This document shows, piece after piece, positions 13,958 through 26,925 of a DNA stretch of 64,000 bases. Source of the DNA: Tubulanus polymorphus. Lineage: Eukaryota; Nemertea; Palaeonemertea; Tubulaniformes; Tubulanidae. The position numbers were made by a program, and so were the translations under genes. The notes under the pieces were generated by a model. It saw nothing but the letters and a program-made list of their open reading frames with translations. It did no database searches and was not told where the DNA came from. The stretch lies in NCBI RefSeq assembly GCF_964204645.1, contig NC_134034.1, positions 682,001 through 746,000 of the forward strand, read 5' to 3'. Positions within the stretch are counted from its first letter, which is position 1; every line of letters starts with the position of its first letter.

Positions 13958-16900
13958 TCAACAGTCGATAATTTTGATATCATCGACAGCAATGTCGGAC
14001 CTGAAACTGCTGCCTACAATTCCGACAAATTTCACCTAGAAAGAGAGAATTGGAAGATCGTATCGAAGCACCAATTGAACTAGAAAATTGAATTGTAAGG
14101 GTTTGAATCCATTGATTGCATAATTTCATAATTATTTTCTTTACCTCGACCTTATTCAAATGATAATGTAGCATATTGAAATTAGTTATTGCATTTTGAA
14201 ACTGTTTGTAGAGGTCTTACTGTGAATGTTCCCGTCGATACCGGTATCGATTTCTCGTGCCAACTATTGCCCTGGTTTCCGGAGATCCTCTCAATTTCCG
14301 CAGAGTCCCTCATGACTTTCAGCGAGCCCATGTTAGAACCGTACATATGATAGGCGAATTGTAGACACTTTCCAGCAGAGTTGACGGTAGCAGTTTTCCT
14401 CATGGTAAAAACATCCCCTGGACTCATACTGGACGCTTCCACGTACATGTAATAACCTAGATATTGTACATGAGGCGGTTTAATATTCAGTAATCAGACA
14501 TAACGAATCAATATAGCTGCAAGGCAGCAATAACGGCTTCTCGGCAAAGCAGGGTTCGAATCCCAACATTCCGTGAATCTAAAGGATTTGGAAATATGAT
14601 TATGCCGACTTTGCAGAGATGGAAAAGTCATTCAAACCTTCGACCTTGGATCTAACGGAACCCTAAGTCTAGCAAGCTTGTAGTACTAGTCAGCGGGACT
14701 ATATGTTTAGACTGATGAGGACAACAAAGTCCCGTGCTCAGACATGACGAATCAATATAGCTGCTAGGCTAGAAATATGATTATGCCGGCTTTGGTGTTT
14801 AAACCTTCTACCTTGGATCTAGAGAGAGTGTACCAGTAATATAGTAAAATTGTAGCAGTAGTGGGACTATAGTCAGAATGTCGTCCGTACGGGATATAGA
14901 GAATCTCAGTATCCACAGGACCTACCAACCTCTAGACACTCGCTGAAGCACTGGCTGTTCCAGCGTGTAGAATATGCAATAAACAATACCCTTTCAGCTC
15001 CGTTGAACATTTACTGTTAGGCGCTAAACAAGTGTGACATCTATCATTATCATTATTACTATAGTCAGAGTGTCGGGATATAATATATTCAAAGCTCACC
15101 CCATCCAGATGTGTGATCTCCCCTTGGTCCTGTCTGAACAGAAGGTGTTGGTTTTCTGTAGCGTCTCCACTTTTTCGGCCCGGACGTTTGCCAACCATTG
15201 TATCCCTTCTCAAAGTCGGAATCTATTCAATAAAAGGCACATATACAATTTGTAGTTTGTATCCTCGACGATCCATAGTAAGAGTTTGTGAAATACAGTG
15301 GATTCCGACATTTATTCAGAGGTTTAATTTGAGAATAGAATTCTACCTTGAGTTGAAACGAAAATGATTCTTTTGCAAGGAAGGAAAAGATACTCGCAAG
15401 TTGAAACTAACCGAAACAAGATGGCATCGTACACGACTCAGTCTGTTTGTCACTACCCGAACAATCGCTTCCTCCGTATTTCGGTGCTGGGTTGTTACAC
15501 TTGCGAGTTCTAGTTTTCTGACCAGTTTCACAAGTAACGCTGCAAGCCGAGTACGGGGACCACGGTCCCCAATTCCCGTTAACTGCGAAAAAAAACAACA
15601 ACAAAATGTTGGTTTCCACAAACCAGGTGAATATCGATAACATAGTTCAAGAAGAAGGGCACAATTTCTGATAAGACTAAGAGAGGAGTGACGTATCATG
15701 ATTAGAATTGAATCTAAACGTCACTACTCTCTAAGTTTTGAAAACAGCTTAGTCTAAACATATTCTTTGTTTTTGAAAAAAAAAAATGTTTGTTTACCTG
15801 GTACAACCTCTGAACAGTCGGTGAATGTTAAATCATCAATGGCGATATCAGACTTATAAGAGTCACCAACTACTCCTATTATATCAACCTGTTCAAACAA
15901 ATAAACTCAAAATCGATTAATGCAATAACAAACAAACCATAAACCAAAGTGGAGGGACTGGTCTTAATTCTTAAGGGCTGCGCAGCTTAAGTGCATCTCG
16001 GATCTGTAGCCAATCTCATAACTTGAGACCTGTTAACAATCAGAAACGCATTTATGGATTTTGACGTACAACTGTTTCCAGAACATAACTTCTATCCATC
16101 CAAAGGCTTAACTTGGTTTAGCATTAATTCGTCCATCTTCAACATATAGTTAATTAACGTGTTTACCTCGATATCAGAACCGGCAGCTATTGGAACTATT
16201 TCATTCTTCCATTCATCGCCCTGATCACCTTCAATCTCAAGTTCTTCATTACCGTTCACTTCTACGATCAGTTTTCCCATATCCTTGCCGTACATGTGGT
16301 AGTAGAAATTGAAACATCCATCGCTGGCCAAGTCCAGTCCTTCCAGCCGTAAAATAGCCTCATCGTCCTTGCTCATGCTTGATGTCTCCATATACGCGTA
16401 CTTTCCGGCTACAAATCAAATTAAACATAATTTTACTGAATCGTTGAAGTCATCGAGAACGAAAAGTTCGTCATGAGTTAAACTGAATACGTTATTTATA
16501 ACGAGGAAAATACCTAAATTGTCGAATCTATCTTTGCTTGGTCCTGTGTTATAAGAAGGGGTTTTCCCGCGGGGAGTATTTCCCAGTTCAGTTTACCAAC
16601 ATTTTTCCAATTTCTCAAACCGATATCAAACGATACATCATCTGTAAAGGAACCGACGAAACCGTTTTAAAAACAGAAGACTTTAACCTGGAGTCGAATT
16701 GACCGGTTGCAAGGAGGTGGGGGCGACTTAATAAGTAAAGAATGGCGTATGGTGCGATAAAGGAATTGATTGATGCTAACCTGTTGGCTTCATTCTGCAA
16801 GTGGCTTCTAGTTTGATATCGTCAATAGCCATATCAGATTGATAACTGCGTCCTCGCTTACCTTGGATCCGTATCTATAACAGAACATGGTAAAATAAAT

Positions 16901-19900
16901 AACTGTACGTGCTTGCACCCGGTACCTCATCATCTGTGCCTGCATCCTGCCACAAACCCTGTACCCTGTTCGATCCCACTACACCCTTTATTCCACTCCA
17001 CTCTCCTCGAATATATAGCTTTCAATAATTCCAACCCCTACTTACTTTCGCAGACCCACTGGGCACAGGGGCGGATCCTTCGACCCAATGATTACCAAGG
17101 TTGCCTCGACTGACGAATGTTTCTTCCCCGTCGACTAACACGGATAGTTCACCCATTGATGTACCGTACATATGGTAGTAGAAGTTCAGACACTGGTCGC
17201 TGTTGCTCGTAAATTCTGTCGTTTCCATAACGATTTTCTGATTTTTGCGCAACGGTGAGGCTTCCATAAAAGCGTAATGACCTTGAAATATAGACACACA
17301 TAATTCAACTACGTGTACACAGAATTCGATGACGTGTACACAGAATTCGATGATGGCTTTTCCTTTCGAATCTTAATCGTCCACACTTCACATGTATTTG
17401 GTACTTCGCCCAAGGCATATGTTTAATTGAAAAAGAACTAGAAACACCAAACATAGAGGTTCCACGTTACAGATTGATGCGTCATGTAATAAGTTTAACT
17501 TATACAAATCAAATGAAAAATAACTAACCGTCTGGTGACCTGAGAGTGTGATCAAACGTGGGACCAGTCCTGTAAGACGGAGTTTTACCTTGTCCGATAT
17601 TCCAGGTAGGGCGACCCACAGTGCCCCATTGATCGAAGCCCTTCTCAAAATCTGTACTCAGCTGAGCGGCTGTAAATAAACATACCACTCAACAGTTTTA
17701 CATTTAAACACGCATATGGCCTCCAGAAAACTCAGTTCCACAATACATCATTATCTTTGACTCTAGATGAGTTGAAATCGGTCGTTCTAAATGAATTCTT
17801 GACCCTGGAACCAGTGGAGAACTCTGTTTTGAGTGTTAGGTCCAATGTTGTAACTCATCTGGGCTTTATCCCTTATAGATTAGTTTTCTTAGTGACATAG
17901 ATAATCAGCATAATGTATGCAAATATTAGAATTTTCGAATTAAAATTAACTTATTTACCTGGACAGGCGCCATCGTTACAACTAATAGACTCACTGGCAT
18001 CACCCACACAAACAGCTCCACCATTCGACGGGGCTGGGTTTGTACAAGTCCTCGTCCGTGTTTTAGTGCCATCACCACATGAGACACTGCAACTTCCGTA
18101 ATTTCCCCAGTCGCTCCATTTACCGTCAACTACAAGTAATTTAGTCATCATTAGCTGATATTCATGATTCAATTGAATATTTTGAATTTTCTATGTAACC
18201 ATAGCTTGTGTCGTAGATGGATACTTTCCATATTAATTTAGCAAACATTGATATCCTCTGGAGTTGAATTGAAATAGAATACTCTACCTGGGCAGGCGCC
18301 ATCGTTACAGCTTGTAGACTCACTGGCATCACCAACACAAACAGCTCCACCATTATACGGGGTCGGATTTGTACAAGTCCTCGTCCGTGTTTTAGTGCCA
18401 TCTCCGCACGTGACACTACAACTTCCGTAATTACTCCAATCGCTCCAGTTACCATCAACTACAATTTGATTGTCTCATCAAAGGCTGATTTGCATAATTC
18501 ATGTATAACCATTCGCAATTCGTTGTCTGTTTCGTTGATGGGATAATTTACATAATCTATGCAAATATTGATATCCTTTCGAGTTGAATTTATGTAAATA
18601 TCTAAAATCCGCTTAATAGTTCACATTCTATAATCTTTATCGAAGATAGGCAAAGCGTATACAAATATTCAAATTGACAGAGTTGAATTGAAATGATCTA
18701 ACTAACCTGGACAGGCGCCATCATTACAACTTTTAGACTCACTTGCACTACCAACACAGTTAGCTCCACCATTCAACGGAGCCGGGTTTGTACAAGTCCT
18801 CGTCCGTGTTTTAGTGCCATCACCACACGTGACACTACAACTTCCGTAATCACCCCAGTCGCTCCAGCCACCATCAGCTGAAGGAGGAGACCCACAAGTT
18901 ATCGGTTATATCAGCAAAAATAATAAACCTTTGTCACAGTCTAAGAATAGGTTAAGATCTGAACCTACTGGTGGCTATCGCTAGGGGCGCTAGTGTATAG
19001 AAATTAACCTCCTTATACTACATTTGCGATAAGAAACTGATCGAACCGATTCGGATGTAGGTGTCACTTGCGGTGACATCAGGAATCACGTATTAATCCG
19101 CTTGTTCATTTGTGAGTTTAGTGGTGATGGGTTGTGTACACAATAATGATAATGTGTAATAGAGTTTAATGCTACGCTAAGAATTGTCGAATTCAGCAGA
19201 AATAGATTTAAATATTAAGATTGAATAGTGAATTTATTTTGTCATACATACTTGGATCGCAGTGTTCGTCTGTTGCAGGACCGTCACAATCAACTGATAA
19301 ATAATTAATAAACTACAATAATTCTTCTGTGGCTTTTAGTTTTTTTAGGGATGAGAAAAAAAAATGGAAACGTTTCGGAAACATAAGGTTACAAATATTC
19401 GTATATTTCAGGAGATAAATGAAAAAAAGAAATGTATTTATAGTATATATATATATATATATACAAATACATGACGTATTATTTACTGATGTAAGGTACT
19501 GCCATCTGGCGGGATGGCTAGTACCTTTGCCCGGCGTTACGGGTGAAATTAAAACCTAATGAATAATCTTACCACAAGCTCCATGATTGCAAGCTATAAT
19601 CTCACTTTCCTCTCCGGTACAAGGCTCATCCGTACAAGTCCTCGTCCGCGTTTTAGTGCCGTCTCCACACGCATGACTGCAACTTCCGTATTGTCCCCAA
19701 TCGCTCCAGACTCCAGCTTCGACTGGAATTAAGGCAGTTTTTGGTTATCGTCACTTATCATTCCTTACCATTTAAGATAACATCGTTAAGATATCGTTTA
19801 GGGGGAGTGCGGTGAATCGACTTATCAGGTTCTTGTTAGTCCGAGGCGTAGATCCAAGGAGGAAGTGGTTTCAACTCCAACCCCTCCTCGATCGATCACT

Positions 19901-20571
19901 CTGTGTGTGAAAACTTTCTGATAGTAATATCAATATGATGAAAATAAGCACAATTCAAATCTATATCGACTGCTGTTTCGATGCCAGGCAGAAATTACTG
20001 TAAGGAGTTCACAGATATTCGTGGATGCATTTTTTATCATTGAAATATTCTGGATCGGCCCCTGCTAGCTATTTATGTCCGGTAGCTGTGACGATAATCA
20101 TGTCGTTAACGTCATTTCCTATGTAACTTGTATATTATATGGAGCAATAAAATTAAAGTTCAAGTTCATCCAAATGATAAACAATTGAATTTGGACATGC
20201 AAATTTTGACTCAAAAAAAGATGACTCTAGTAATATGATGACTTATCCAAAAGACGACTTGCGCGTAGTAATTGAAAATACGAATTGGGCTTTCAAAAAA
20301 TCGATGACTTCAGAGTATCGTGACAACTTTTCCAAACGACGACTTACAGTTAGCAAATTGAATTTGAATACAGATTAAGACACACAAATAGGGGCGACTT
20401 TAGTAATGTGACGATGTAATCGAGGCCTATACATTCACAGGTTCAGTCAGTAGAAAATATTACTAAAAATTAATCTTCTAAAAAAGCAATACGTTTCTCA
20501 CACTTACTGGTTGGAAACTGAATAAACAGCACAACTGTTAACAGCAGGCCTACTATAGCAGAACTCCTCAT
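13958..20571 (-). CDS. Secreted TSP1-MAM mosaic protein (one exon frameshifted)
   Basis: Sixteen exons on the minus strand: 20508-20571, 19573-19722, 19252-19293, 18707-18877, 18288-18458, 17959-18129, 17529-17669, 17046-17281, 16781-16874, 16514-16641, 16167-16408, 15798-15888, 15412-15582, 15100-15222, 14221-14456 and 13958-14035. Order: signal peptide (residues 1-22, MRSSAIVGLLLTVVLFIQFP), TSP1, a short DCDGPATDEHCDP linker, three TSP1, MAM, MAM, TSP1, MAM; about 769 residues if in frame. TSP1 modules carry WSDW (C-mannosylation type) and CSVTCG (O-fucosylation type). Each MAM uses three exons and ends in a SDIAIDD-like motif. Exon 16514-16641 is 128 bases where phase requires 129. As written it stops at its last codon; the opposite frame matches MAM sequence after about 16580. 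This is either an assembly indel or a true null allele. Family role: extracellular matrix or adhesion. The start is chosen for the signal peptide. Confidence 0.85.
14493..14860. repeat. Direct repeat, about 240-bp spacing, inside an intron of the TSP1/MAM gene
   Basis: Two diverged copies share CGAATCAATATAGCTGC, GAAATATGATTATGCCG and ACCTTGGATCTA. The first copy contains a piece (AGCTGCAAGGCAGCAATAAC) that also resembles short elements near 54558, 54720 and 54797 in the GPCR gene. Confidence 0.65.
20160..20430. repeat. Diverged tandem repeat of the GATGACTT...AATGTGACGAC family
   Basis: About three to four diverged units of roughly 75 bases built on GATGACT, AGTAATRTGACGACTT and CAAATGATG segments, within the first intron of the TSP1/MAM gene. 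Related sequence is at 55255-55400 in the same orientation and at about 61430-61690 in the opposite orientation. Confidence 0.55.
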
Positions 20572-21606
20572 GTCGATACTCTCAGGAAGACAGCTTCGCT
20601 CGCGTGATTTTGGGCCTCTTTTAAATTCTCGAAGACGCAATCTTTGAATAAAATCGTGACAACAAAAACAGTAATAAGAATCTAATATATCGAACAACAC
20701 CTGGGATATTGCGTTTAAATGATACCTCATTATTTTGTTTTTATTACGTTTTGAAATAATTAAAAAAAGATTAATGGTACCGTAATGATTCTGTTACGTG
20801 CAGTCAGTCACGGATCACTTGAACGGATCCTCTAGTAGGCACGTGATGGGTGACATGAAGTGATGCAGGGTGAGTTATCTCTCTATTTTCATCATCATAC
20901 CTCGATGTTGAAGTACCGCATCCGCGATGCGAATTTTTTTTCACACCCGGTCGGTGCTCTATTGCGCATGCGTAACTCCGATTTATTTCCGGTCTACATG
21001 TTCATGAATGATGATTCAGTTCAACAGAGCAGCCGTGCAAACGTGACGATTTATCTCGAATCCTCTTCGCTCTAAATGGCCTAGAGTAAGAGTCGGACGT
21101 AGGCAGAGACAGAGTAACCAAAAATGCTGAAAATTTATGTAACAAAATGTAATAAAACAAATAATTCCCCAATTTTATTAACATTATAATTAAGGATTAT
21201 ATTCTAGACTCCAATTCTCGTTTTGTTACCTAGTGGGTTTCGTTATTCAACTAATTCCGGTTTTATAAGGAACACGTGTTTTATGTATACCGGTAGTTAT
21301 TGTGTTTACATGTTGAGATCACGTGATAGCATGTCACATCAAGAAACAAAATGGCGGACCTGGTGTGAAAAAGAAATTCGCGTCTGCGTTTAGTGTCATG
21401 TTATTCTAATAAAGTCCACTTACCGAGATTAGTGCACCGCAGCGCCTTCAGTGGAGACCTTCCAAGCGAGGCTCCGATGTTGCTTGCCTTGTACATTAAT
21501 CCTCTCTCATCCGCCGACCACACACTGGTCAGAATGATCGGGACTATCTTGGTCCTGGCTGATGCCTGGTCGTGTCCGCCGGGTCAGAATCCTAGTTCCT
21601 CAGTAA

Positions 21607-21735
21607 GGGCCAAATTCAGTTCTCGTATCTAGTCGACTAGTGGTCGAAACTAATAACCGAATGCGCTTGATTTCCGAACTATTTCCAGACTATGGTTCCG
21701 ACTAACTGACATTCGGTTTCACTTAGTTCGACTGT
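21607..21735 (+). repeat. Dispersed element, copy 1 (inverted partner at 29599-29741)
   Basis: This block, with TCTAGTCGACTAGTGGTCG, CCGAATGCGCTTGATTT and CGACTAACTGACATTCGGTT, occurs reverse-complemented 8 kb away at 29599-29741. Its ends are rich in GTCGACTA-type palindromes, as in small non-autonomous DNA transposons. No coding capacity is seen. Confidence 0.65.
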
Positions 21736-22383
21736 ATTCGCGACTAACTCCGATAACCAAAGTTCGCCCGGCGTACGTGGGTCACCAGTCAATTTCAGTC
21801 TCCTCGTGATGAAATGAAAATGTTTTGGAATTTTCTGCAAATTTTTCATCCCGAAACAACTGATTCCAGACAGTCATTTAGGTTAGCTGTGTTTGTTTCA
21901 ATGCTCTCAATTTCGGCACAATTTTTCCTATTACTTCGTCGTAATAGTTACCGATATGAAATTGATTTATTTTCCTCTAGAAAAATGAAGCTTTCTCGCA
22001 GAAAATTCCAAAACAGGTTCATTCCACAAGTTCGAATTCTGAGTATTGTCCCACTGAAGTTCTCTTCGTCAAAGAAGGCTGAAAATCGAATCTTAGTCTT
22101 AGAAGATTTCCTCAATGTCCAAGAGAAATGGGCCTGCTGCTTTCAAGGGTTCGAATCCAGCCCGAGTTGTTCTGTGTCCACTGACGAAGGCTGCGACAGT
22201 GGGTCCGATTCAGGAATTAAAACACGATGTTTCCTTATTCCGTAGAGAAGCCTGGGGTATAAACCGGGTTTAGAATAATTATAACGAGACAAGTATAAGT
22301 ATACAATATAGGTTTATTTGATGCACAAGCTTTCGCTACTAATCAGTATTTATAGGCAGACTGACACTAATTAGAGAGAACCG

Positions 22384-22560
22384 AGTGAGAAGAGTAATTA
22401 CAAATACATAATACAATACATATTACAATACATAATACAATACATAATACAATACATGGTACAATACATAATACAATACATGGTACAATACATAATACAA
22501 TACATAATACAATACATGGTACAATACATATTACAATATATGGTACAATACATAATCTGG
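22384..22560. repeat. Tandem repeat of ACAATACATRRT units
   Basis: A run of 12-base units alternating ACAATACATAAT and ACAATACATGGT, with a few TTAC variants. Confidence 0.9.
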
Positions 22561-22564
22561 GATG

Positions 22565-22745
22565 CGCAAAAAGACAAATAAAATGGCGCGAGATTACTTC
22601 AAAATAAAATGGCGCGAGATTACCTCAAAATAAAATGGCGCGAGATTACCTCCAAACAAAATGGCGCGAGATGAAAAATAAAATGGCGTGAGATGAGACT
22701 TCAAAAAAATAGCGCGAGATTACTTCAAAATAAAATGGCGCGTGA
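22565..22745. repeat. Tandem repeat of AAATAAAATGGCGCGAGAT units
   Basis: Six or so units of about 22-30 bases, each with AAATGGCGCGAGATTACYTC. It follows directly on the ACAATACAT array. Confidence 0.9.
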
Positions 22746-23404
22746 AAAATTTAATTCTATCATTTTAATGTGTAATAATATTAAGTGTATATTTGTCTAT
22801 TGTTTTATATTTGTATCACTGTTATCTGTATGTGTTTTGGGGGGTTAATAGTCCAACCCCCCTAGCTCTACATGTGTTAACGTTTATGTAGTTTCTATTA
22901 TGTAGAAAAAAGTTGTCAAGTCCAAATCGTCAATTCCTCATCCTACCAAAGTCACGCTTAACCCACAAAATCGTGGAAGCTTCGTTTTAAGGGGAGGGGT
23001 GAGGGTGGGGGGCGTTGGATAAGTGTGAAATATATTCAAAATACCTAAGAATTAACGGTTGAAATTATGTTTTAATTGGGAGGTCAAATAACTATTTAGA
23101 ACTAACATAAATTCTATCAATTCTATTTATCTACGAGAACTATTAGACATGTCATACAAGTCGCACCTGAATTTTTTCAAGCCACTCTGTCATCATCATT
23201 CAACTTCGGGTTCGATCTTCTGTGGCCCGGGGGGTCTTTTTCTTCTCACTGAAATCATGGACGTATCAACTCTAGTTGATAAGTCCACGCTGAAATATGT
23301 CCTACCTTATTCAATTCGGACCGCTCTTGTTTTTCATCAGTAGGCGAGTCTGTTAGTATCTTCCATGAAGCTGTAACACTGGGTACCGGTACCTGTTAAT
23401 TAAA

Positions 23405-23425
23405 CCTAACCTAACCCTAACCTAA
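23405..23425. repeat. Short interstitial telomere-like run
   Basis: CCTAACCTAACCCTAACCTAA, a mixture of CCTAA and CCCTAA units. It is too short to be a chromosome end and probably marks a repaired break or chance. Confidence 0.6.
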
Positions 23426-24548
23426 AGTGTAACTATTTTTTCCTAAATCTAAACCTATAAAACATAATTTCGACCGCTAATGTTAAATAAATGTTCCACC
23501 TACCTTACAGCAACCTTGTAACGCGGATGAAGCAGCAATTTGAAAATGTAATCCTTTTATTTAAGAGTCAACCTTAAAGTCATTTTTGAATTCCGTGTCC
23601 TGTTGCCAAAATCCAGTTGATTTAATAACAAATAGTTTATCAGCTCAGCTGCGTTTGTTACAATCTAATGAAAATTCTCTTTTTCTAAAACGTGTCCTAT
23701 CTGAGCAATATCCAGCGACAGAGACTTCTTCGCCGTGTAGAATTTCCAAGTGTAATGACAACTTGTAGGAGCGCCCACCAGTTTTTAACTGACCCCTTAA
23801 AATTCGTAGCCGGTGATTGGTTGCATAACCGATAATAAAAGCTTCGGGGAATGATTTCAAAAGGTATCGCAGGTAGGTCACTGGCCATTCTTGAATTGCG
23901 GTCAATGGCATCTTTTCTTTTGAAGTTTGAAAATGCTTGGAAGTTTGAAAACGCTGAGTTTATGTGGCGCTGATCGGCGATTATCCGGCCGGTTGCGTTG
24001 GTCTAGGCGTCGAAATAAAGCCAACCTTAGACGTCACTTCGCGGAAGGAAGTTTAGAAAGTGTAAAGAAAAAAGTGTATTGAGTGTCAGAATATTAATAG
24101 ATAGTATTTTCACCCTCACGCAAGCCTCATGGCTAGCGGGGCAGATGATCGGTTAAAAATATGCACGCCAAATTCAGACAAACTGCTCTCGTGGGCCACT
24201 GGTGGTAATAAGTCAGAAAAATTAGAATCCCAATAAGTTTGCGGACCCCGTCCCTCAGCCTTGTACAAAGCAGTCTCTCGCTTTATCATCTAAACATGTA
24301 ACTGCTCGTATTTTCACGGACTTATGGCGGCCTGTGACGCAACGCCTACCGAGGCAACTGTCGTAACCCAGCTTATGGCGATTTCCAGCAACTGAGCCTG
24401 ACTAGCAGGAGATGCAGGTAGGCGTCGAGTCGACAGAAGCCTGTCATAAACTCTTGCTAATAGTTGCACCTGGACAAGCTCTATAATTACAACGATCAAC
24501 TGGCGCTCGCTACCAACCTTGTCTACTATAACACACTTGAAATTCGGG

Positions 24549-24652
24549 ACCCGGTTTTATGGACTGGTATCAACTTAAACTCTAGGGTTATCTTAATTGA
24601 AAATGAGTTAGCCCCCCCCGGTTTGAATATGATACCAGTCTATGAAATGGGG
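24549..24652. mobile_element. Foldback (MITE-like) element, copy 1
   Basis: About 104 bases with terminal inverted repeats: GGTTTTATGGACTGGTATC at the left and GATACCAGTCTATGAAAT at the right. A second copy with the same ends and similar interior is at 36962-37060. There is no open frame, so it would be non-autonomous. Confidence 0.7.
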
Positions 24653-24924
24653 TAGGAAGTTTATTTGTAGGCTCAGGTTTTAGTGACGTTAAGGTGTAAT
24701 GTATAATCAAGCTAGCTAAATGCCGTCACAGGTGTTGATCGTGGTATGCCGTATACATTAAGTAGCGGTCACTGATTTTGGTAACATCTGCAGTATTAGG
24801 CGAGTCCACGTGTCAGTGATTTTAAAGCGTGGCTCTACGAAGAATTATTTTAGATAATTTTGAATATCTGTAACTAATGATTGTAGCCTGAACCGCAGTG
24901 TTACAGAGTCCGTTTCGTCTCCTT

Positions 24925-25345
24925 GAGAATACCGGTATTTCTCTGAAGATGACTATTAGGATAAAGTCGAAACTTGAATAAACTACACTAGCTCAAGGAA
25001 TACAGTATTCCTGAAGATGTCTATTAGGATATAGTCGAAACGTTGAATAAACTACACTAGCTGAAGGAATACAGTATTCCCGAAGATGACTATTAGGATA
25101 AAGTCGAAACGTTGAATAAACTACACTAGCTCAAGGAATACAGTATTCCTGAAGATGACTATTAGGATAAAGTCGAAACGTTGAATAAACTACACCTAGC
25201 TCAAGGAATACAGTATTCCTGAAGATGACTATTAGGATAAAGTCGAAACGTTGAATAAACTACACTAGCTCAAGGAATACAGTATTCCTGAAGATGACTA
25301 TTAGGATATTGTCGAAATGTTGAATAATTTACACTAGTTCAAGGA
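24925..25345. repeat. 67-bp minisatellite with a palindromic core, array 1
   Basis: About six units containing AAGGAATACAGTATTCCTGA, AGATGACTATTAGGATAA and GTCGAAACGTTGAATAAACT. The GGAATAC-A-GTATTCC core is a perfect palindrome. The flank CAAGGAAACATTTCGGAC also accompanies other copies, at 37740-37960 and 51457-51985. Confidence 0.9.
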
Positions 25346-25953
25346 AACATTTCGGACTCTTTTTATTCTTAGTGTACAGGAATTTGATAATATCTTCACA
25401 ACACTGACTCACGGTGTTTTATTCGTGGTTATAATGAGAACATCAAACATTCTTGAAGATTAGGATATAGTCGAAACTACACTAGCTCGAGGAATCATTT
25501 CAGACCCGTTCGATACAAGTGTGCAAGGATTCTATATCATCTTAACAACACGTGGACTCGGAGAGTGTTTCATCAAACATTTCCTACTCGTTTTATTCTC
25601 AATACTTACCGATAACTCTCAACATCCCGTCGACCACCAGGTAGCGCCCGTGTACGAGCAGTAGTATACCATGGAAATGGTTGGAGTGTAAATAAATCGT
25701 AATCGTAATCGTAATCGTAGTATAATGCCAGGCAACCTGGTTGAATAGCAGACGAACTTCACAGATTATCGCGTTGGTTAGCGCGTCCGTTGTCAATCTT
25801 CAATCTTGTGTGATTTTATTACGAGTTATCGATAGGATATTCAGTCATCTGTCGTTTGGAAATAGTATTTATCCCAATGGCGGAGATCAAAACAAGTAAG
25901 TGATGAATTTTTCGAGACAAAAATGCATGATTTCCCTTCAAGTATACACTACT

Positions 25954-26130
25954 CAGTAGAGTCCACTTAATTCGGATTATTTGGGACCAACAAAGTTCAT
26001 CCGGTTTACGGGAAACCCGGATTAAATTTCCGAGTATATTAGTGAATAAATGGACTGCAAATAGTGCCCGGATTTGACCAAAATCCGGATTAAGCCGATA
26101 CGGATTATAGGATCAAAGCAGGTTTGACTG
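25954..26130. mobile_element. Possible pogo/Tigger-like non-autonomous element
   Basis: Starts CAGTAGAGTCCACTTAAT and ends GGTTTGACTG, so both ends read CAGT-plus-A/C-rich inward. The interior carries opposed TTCGGATTATTTGGGACC and ATCCGGATTAAGCCG boxes typical of pogo-type termini. About 177 bases with no coding capacity. The target-site duplication is not clear. Confidence 0.4.
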
Positions 26131-26523
26131 TCGAAAATCATACAAGTCAATAAAGAGTTGAGATTTGCCGACAGAGAATATATTTACTGCGAAATCCCGG
26201 ATAAAATTTAATGGCCATGATCGGGTAAAGCGATATAATAGCCCCTATACATTGCAGGAAACCTAACTTTCTACGGAACATTTCGTCTATTTATTGAACT
26301 TATTGCGGTTGTGATTTTCTACATGAGTATAACTGATATATTCACCTGCATACAGTAAATAAAGTGAAAATCCCACAATGAGATAACTACATGGGCGAGA
26401 ATCGAACGTTTCGACAATTTATCACCCAGTTTCAAAATTTAACTTTTTATTGAACAGTAATGATTAACAATACTGTCAGAATGTAGCGACACCAGATAAG
26501 TTAGTGATCCCTATATCTGTTAG

Positions 26524-26925
26524 TATGGAGGGAGAGGGAGAAGGAGAGAGAGAGCCAGGAGAGGGAGAGGGAGAAGGAGAGAGAGAGAGAGCCAGGAGAG
26601 GGAGAGCCTGGAGAGGGAGAGGGAGAGCAAGGAGCGGGAGAGGGAGAGCCTGAAGAGGGAGAGCCAGGAGCGGGAGAGGGAGAGCCTGAAGAGGGAGAGC
26701 CTGAAGAGGGAGAGCCAGGAGAGGGAGAGCCTGGTGAGGGACAGGGAGAGAGAGAGAGCCAGGAGAGGGAGAGCCTGGAGAGGGAGAGGGAGAGCAAGGA
26801 GCGGGAGAGGGAGAGCCTGAAGAGGGAGAGCCTGAAGAGGGAGAGCCAGGAGAGGGAGAGCCTGGTGAGGGAGCGGGAGAGGGAGAGCCAGGAGAGGGAG
26901 AGGGAGAGCCTGGAGAGGGAGAGGG
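26524..26925. repeat. (GAGAGG/GAGCCA)n purine-rich tandem repeat
   Basis: About 400 bases of GAGAGGGAGAGCC-type units with larger duplicated blocks. The Ser/Pro/Leu-rich open frames on the minus strand are repeat artefacts. Confidence 0.95.

Larger units (their letters stand above)
20572..24548. other. Gene-poor region upstream of the TSP1/MAM gene
   Basis: This includes the presumed promoter of the TSP1/MAM gene just above 20571; no TATA box is evident. Several short open frames (for example 21393-21632 and 21814-22245) show no signal peptide, domain, splice partner or family resemblance and I do not call them. The region holds the dispersed element at 21607-21735, two tandem arrays and a short telomere-like run, listed separately. 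Confidence 0.5.

Noticed and set aside
21814-22245. 143-residue plus-strand frame
   Set aside because: No recognisable domain, ordinary chance length in this composition, no supporting splice or promoter signals.
22384-22745. CRISPR-like array
   Set aside because: Repeats are directly adjacent without unique spacers, and the genome is eukaryotic; simple tandem repeats.
25877-25895. Possible first exon MAEIKT followed by GTAAGT
   Set aside because: The start context and donor look good, but I found no downstream exon in matching phase; it does not join the opsin exon in frame.
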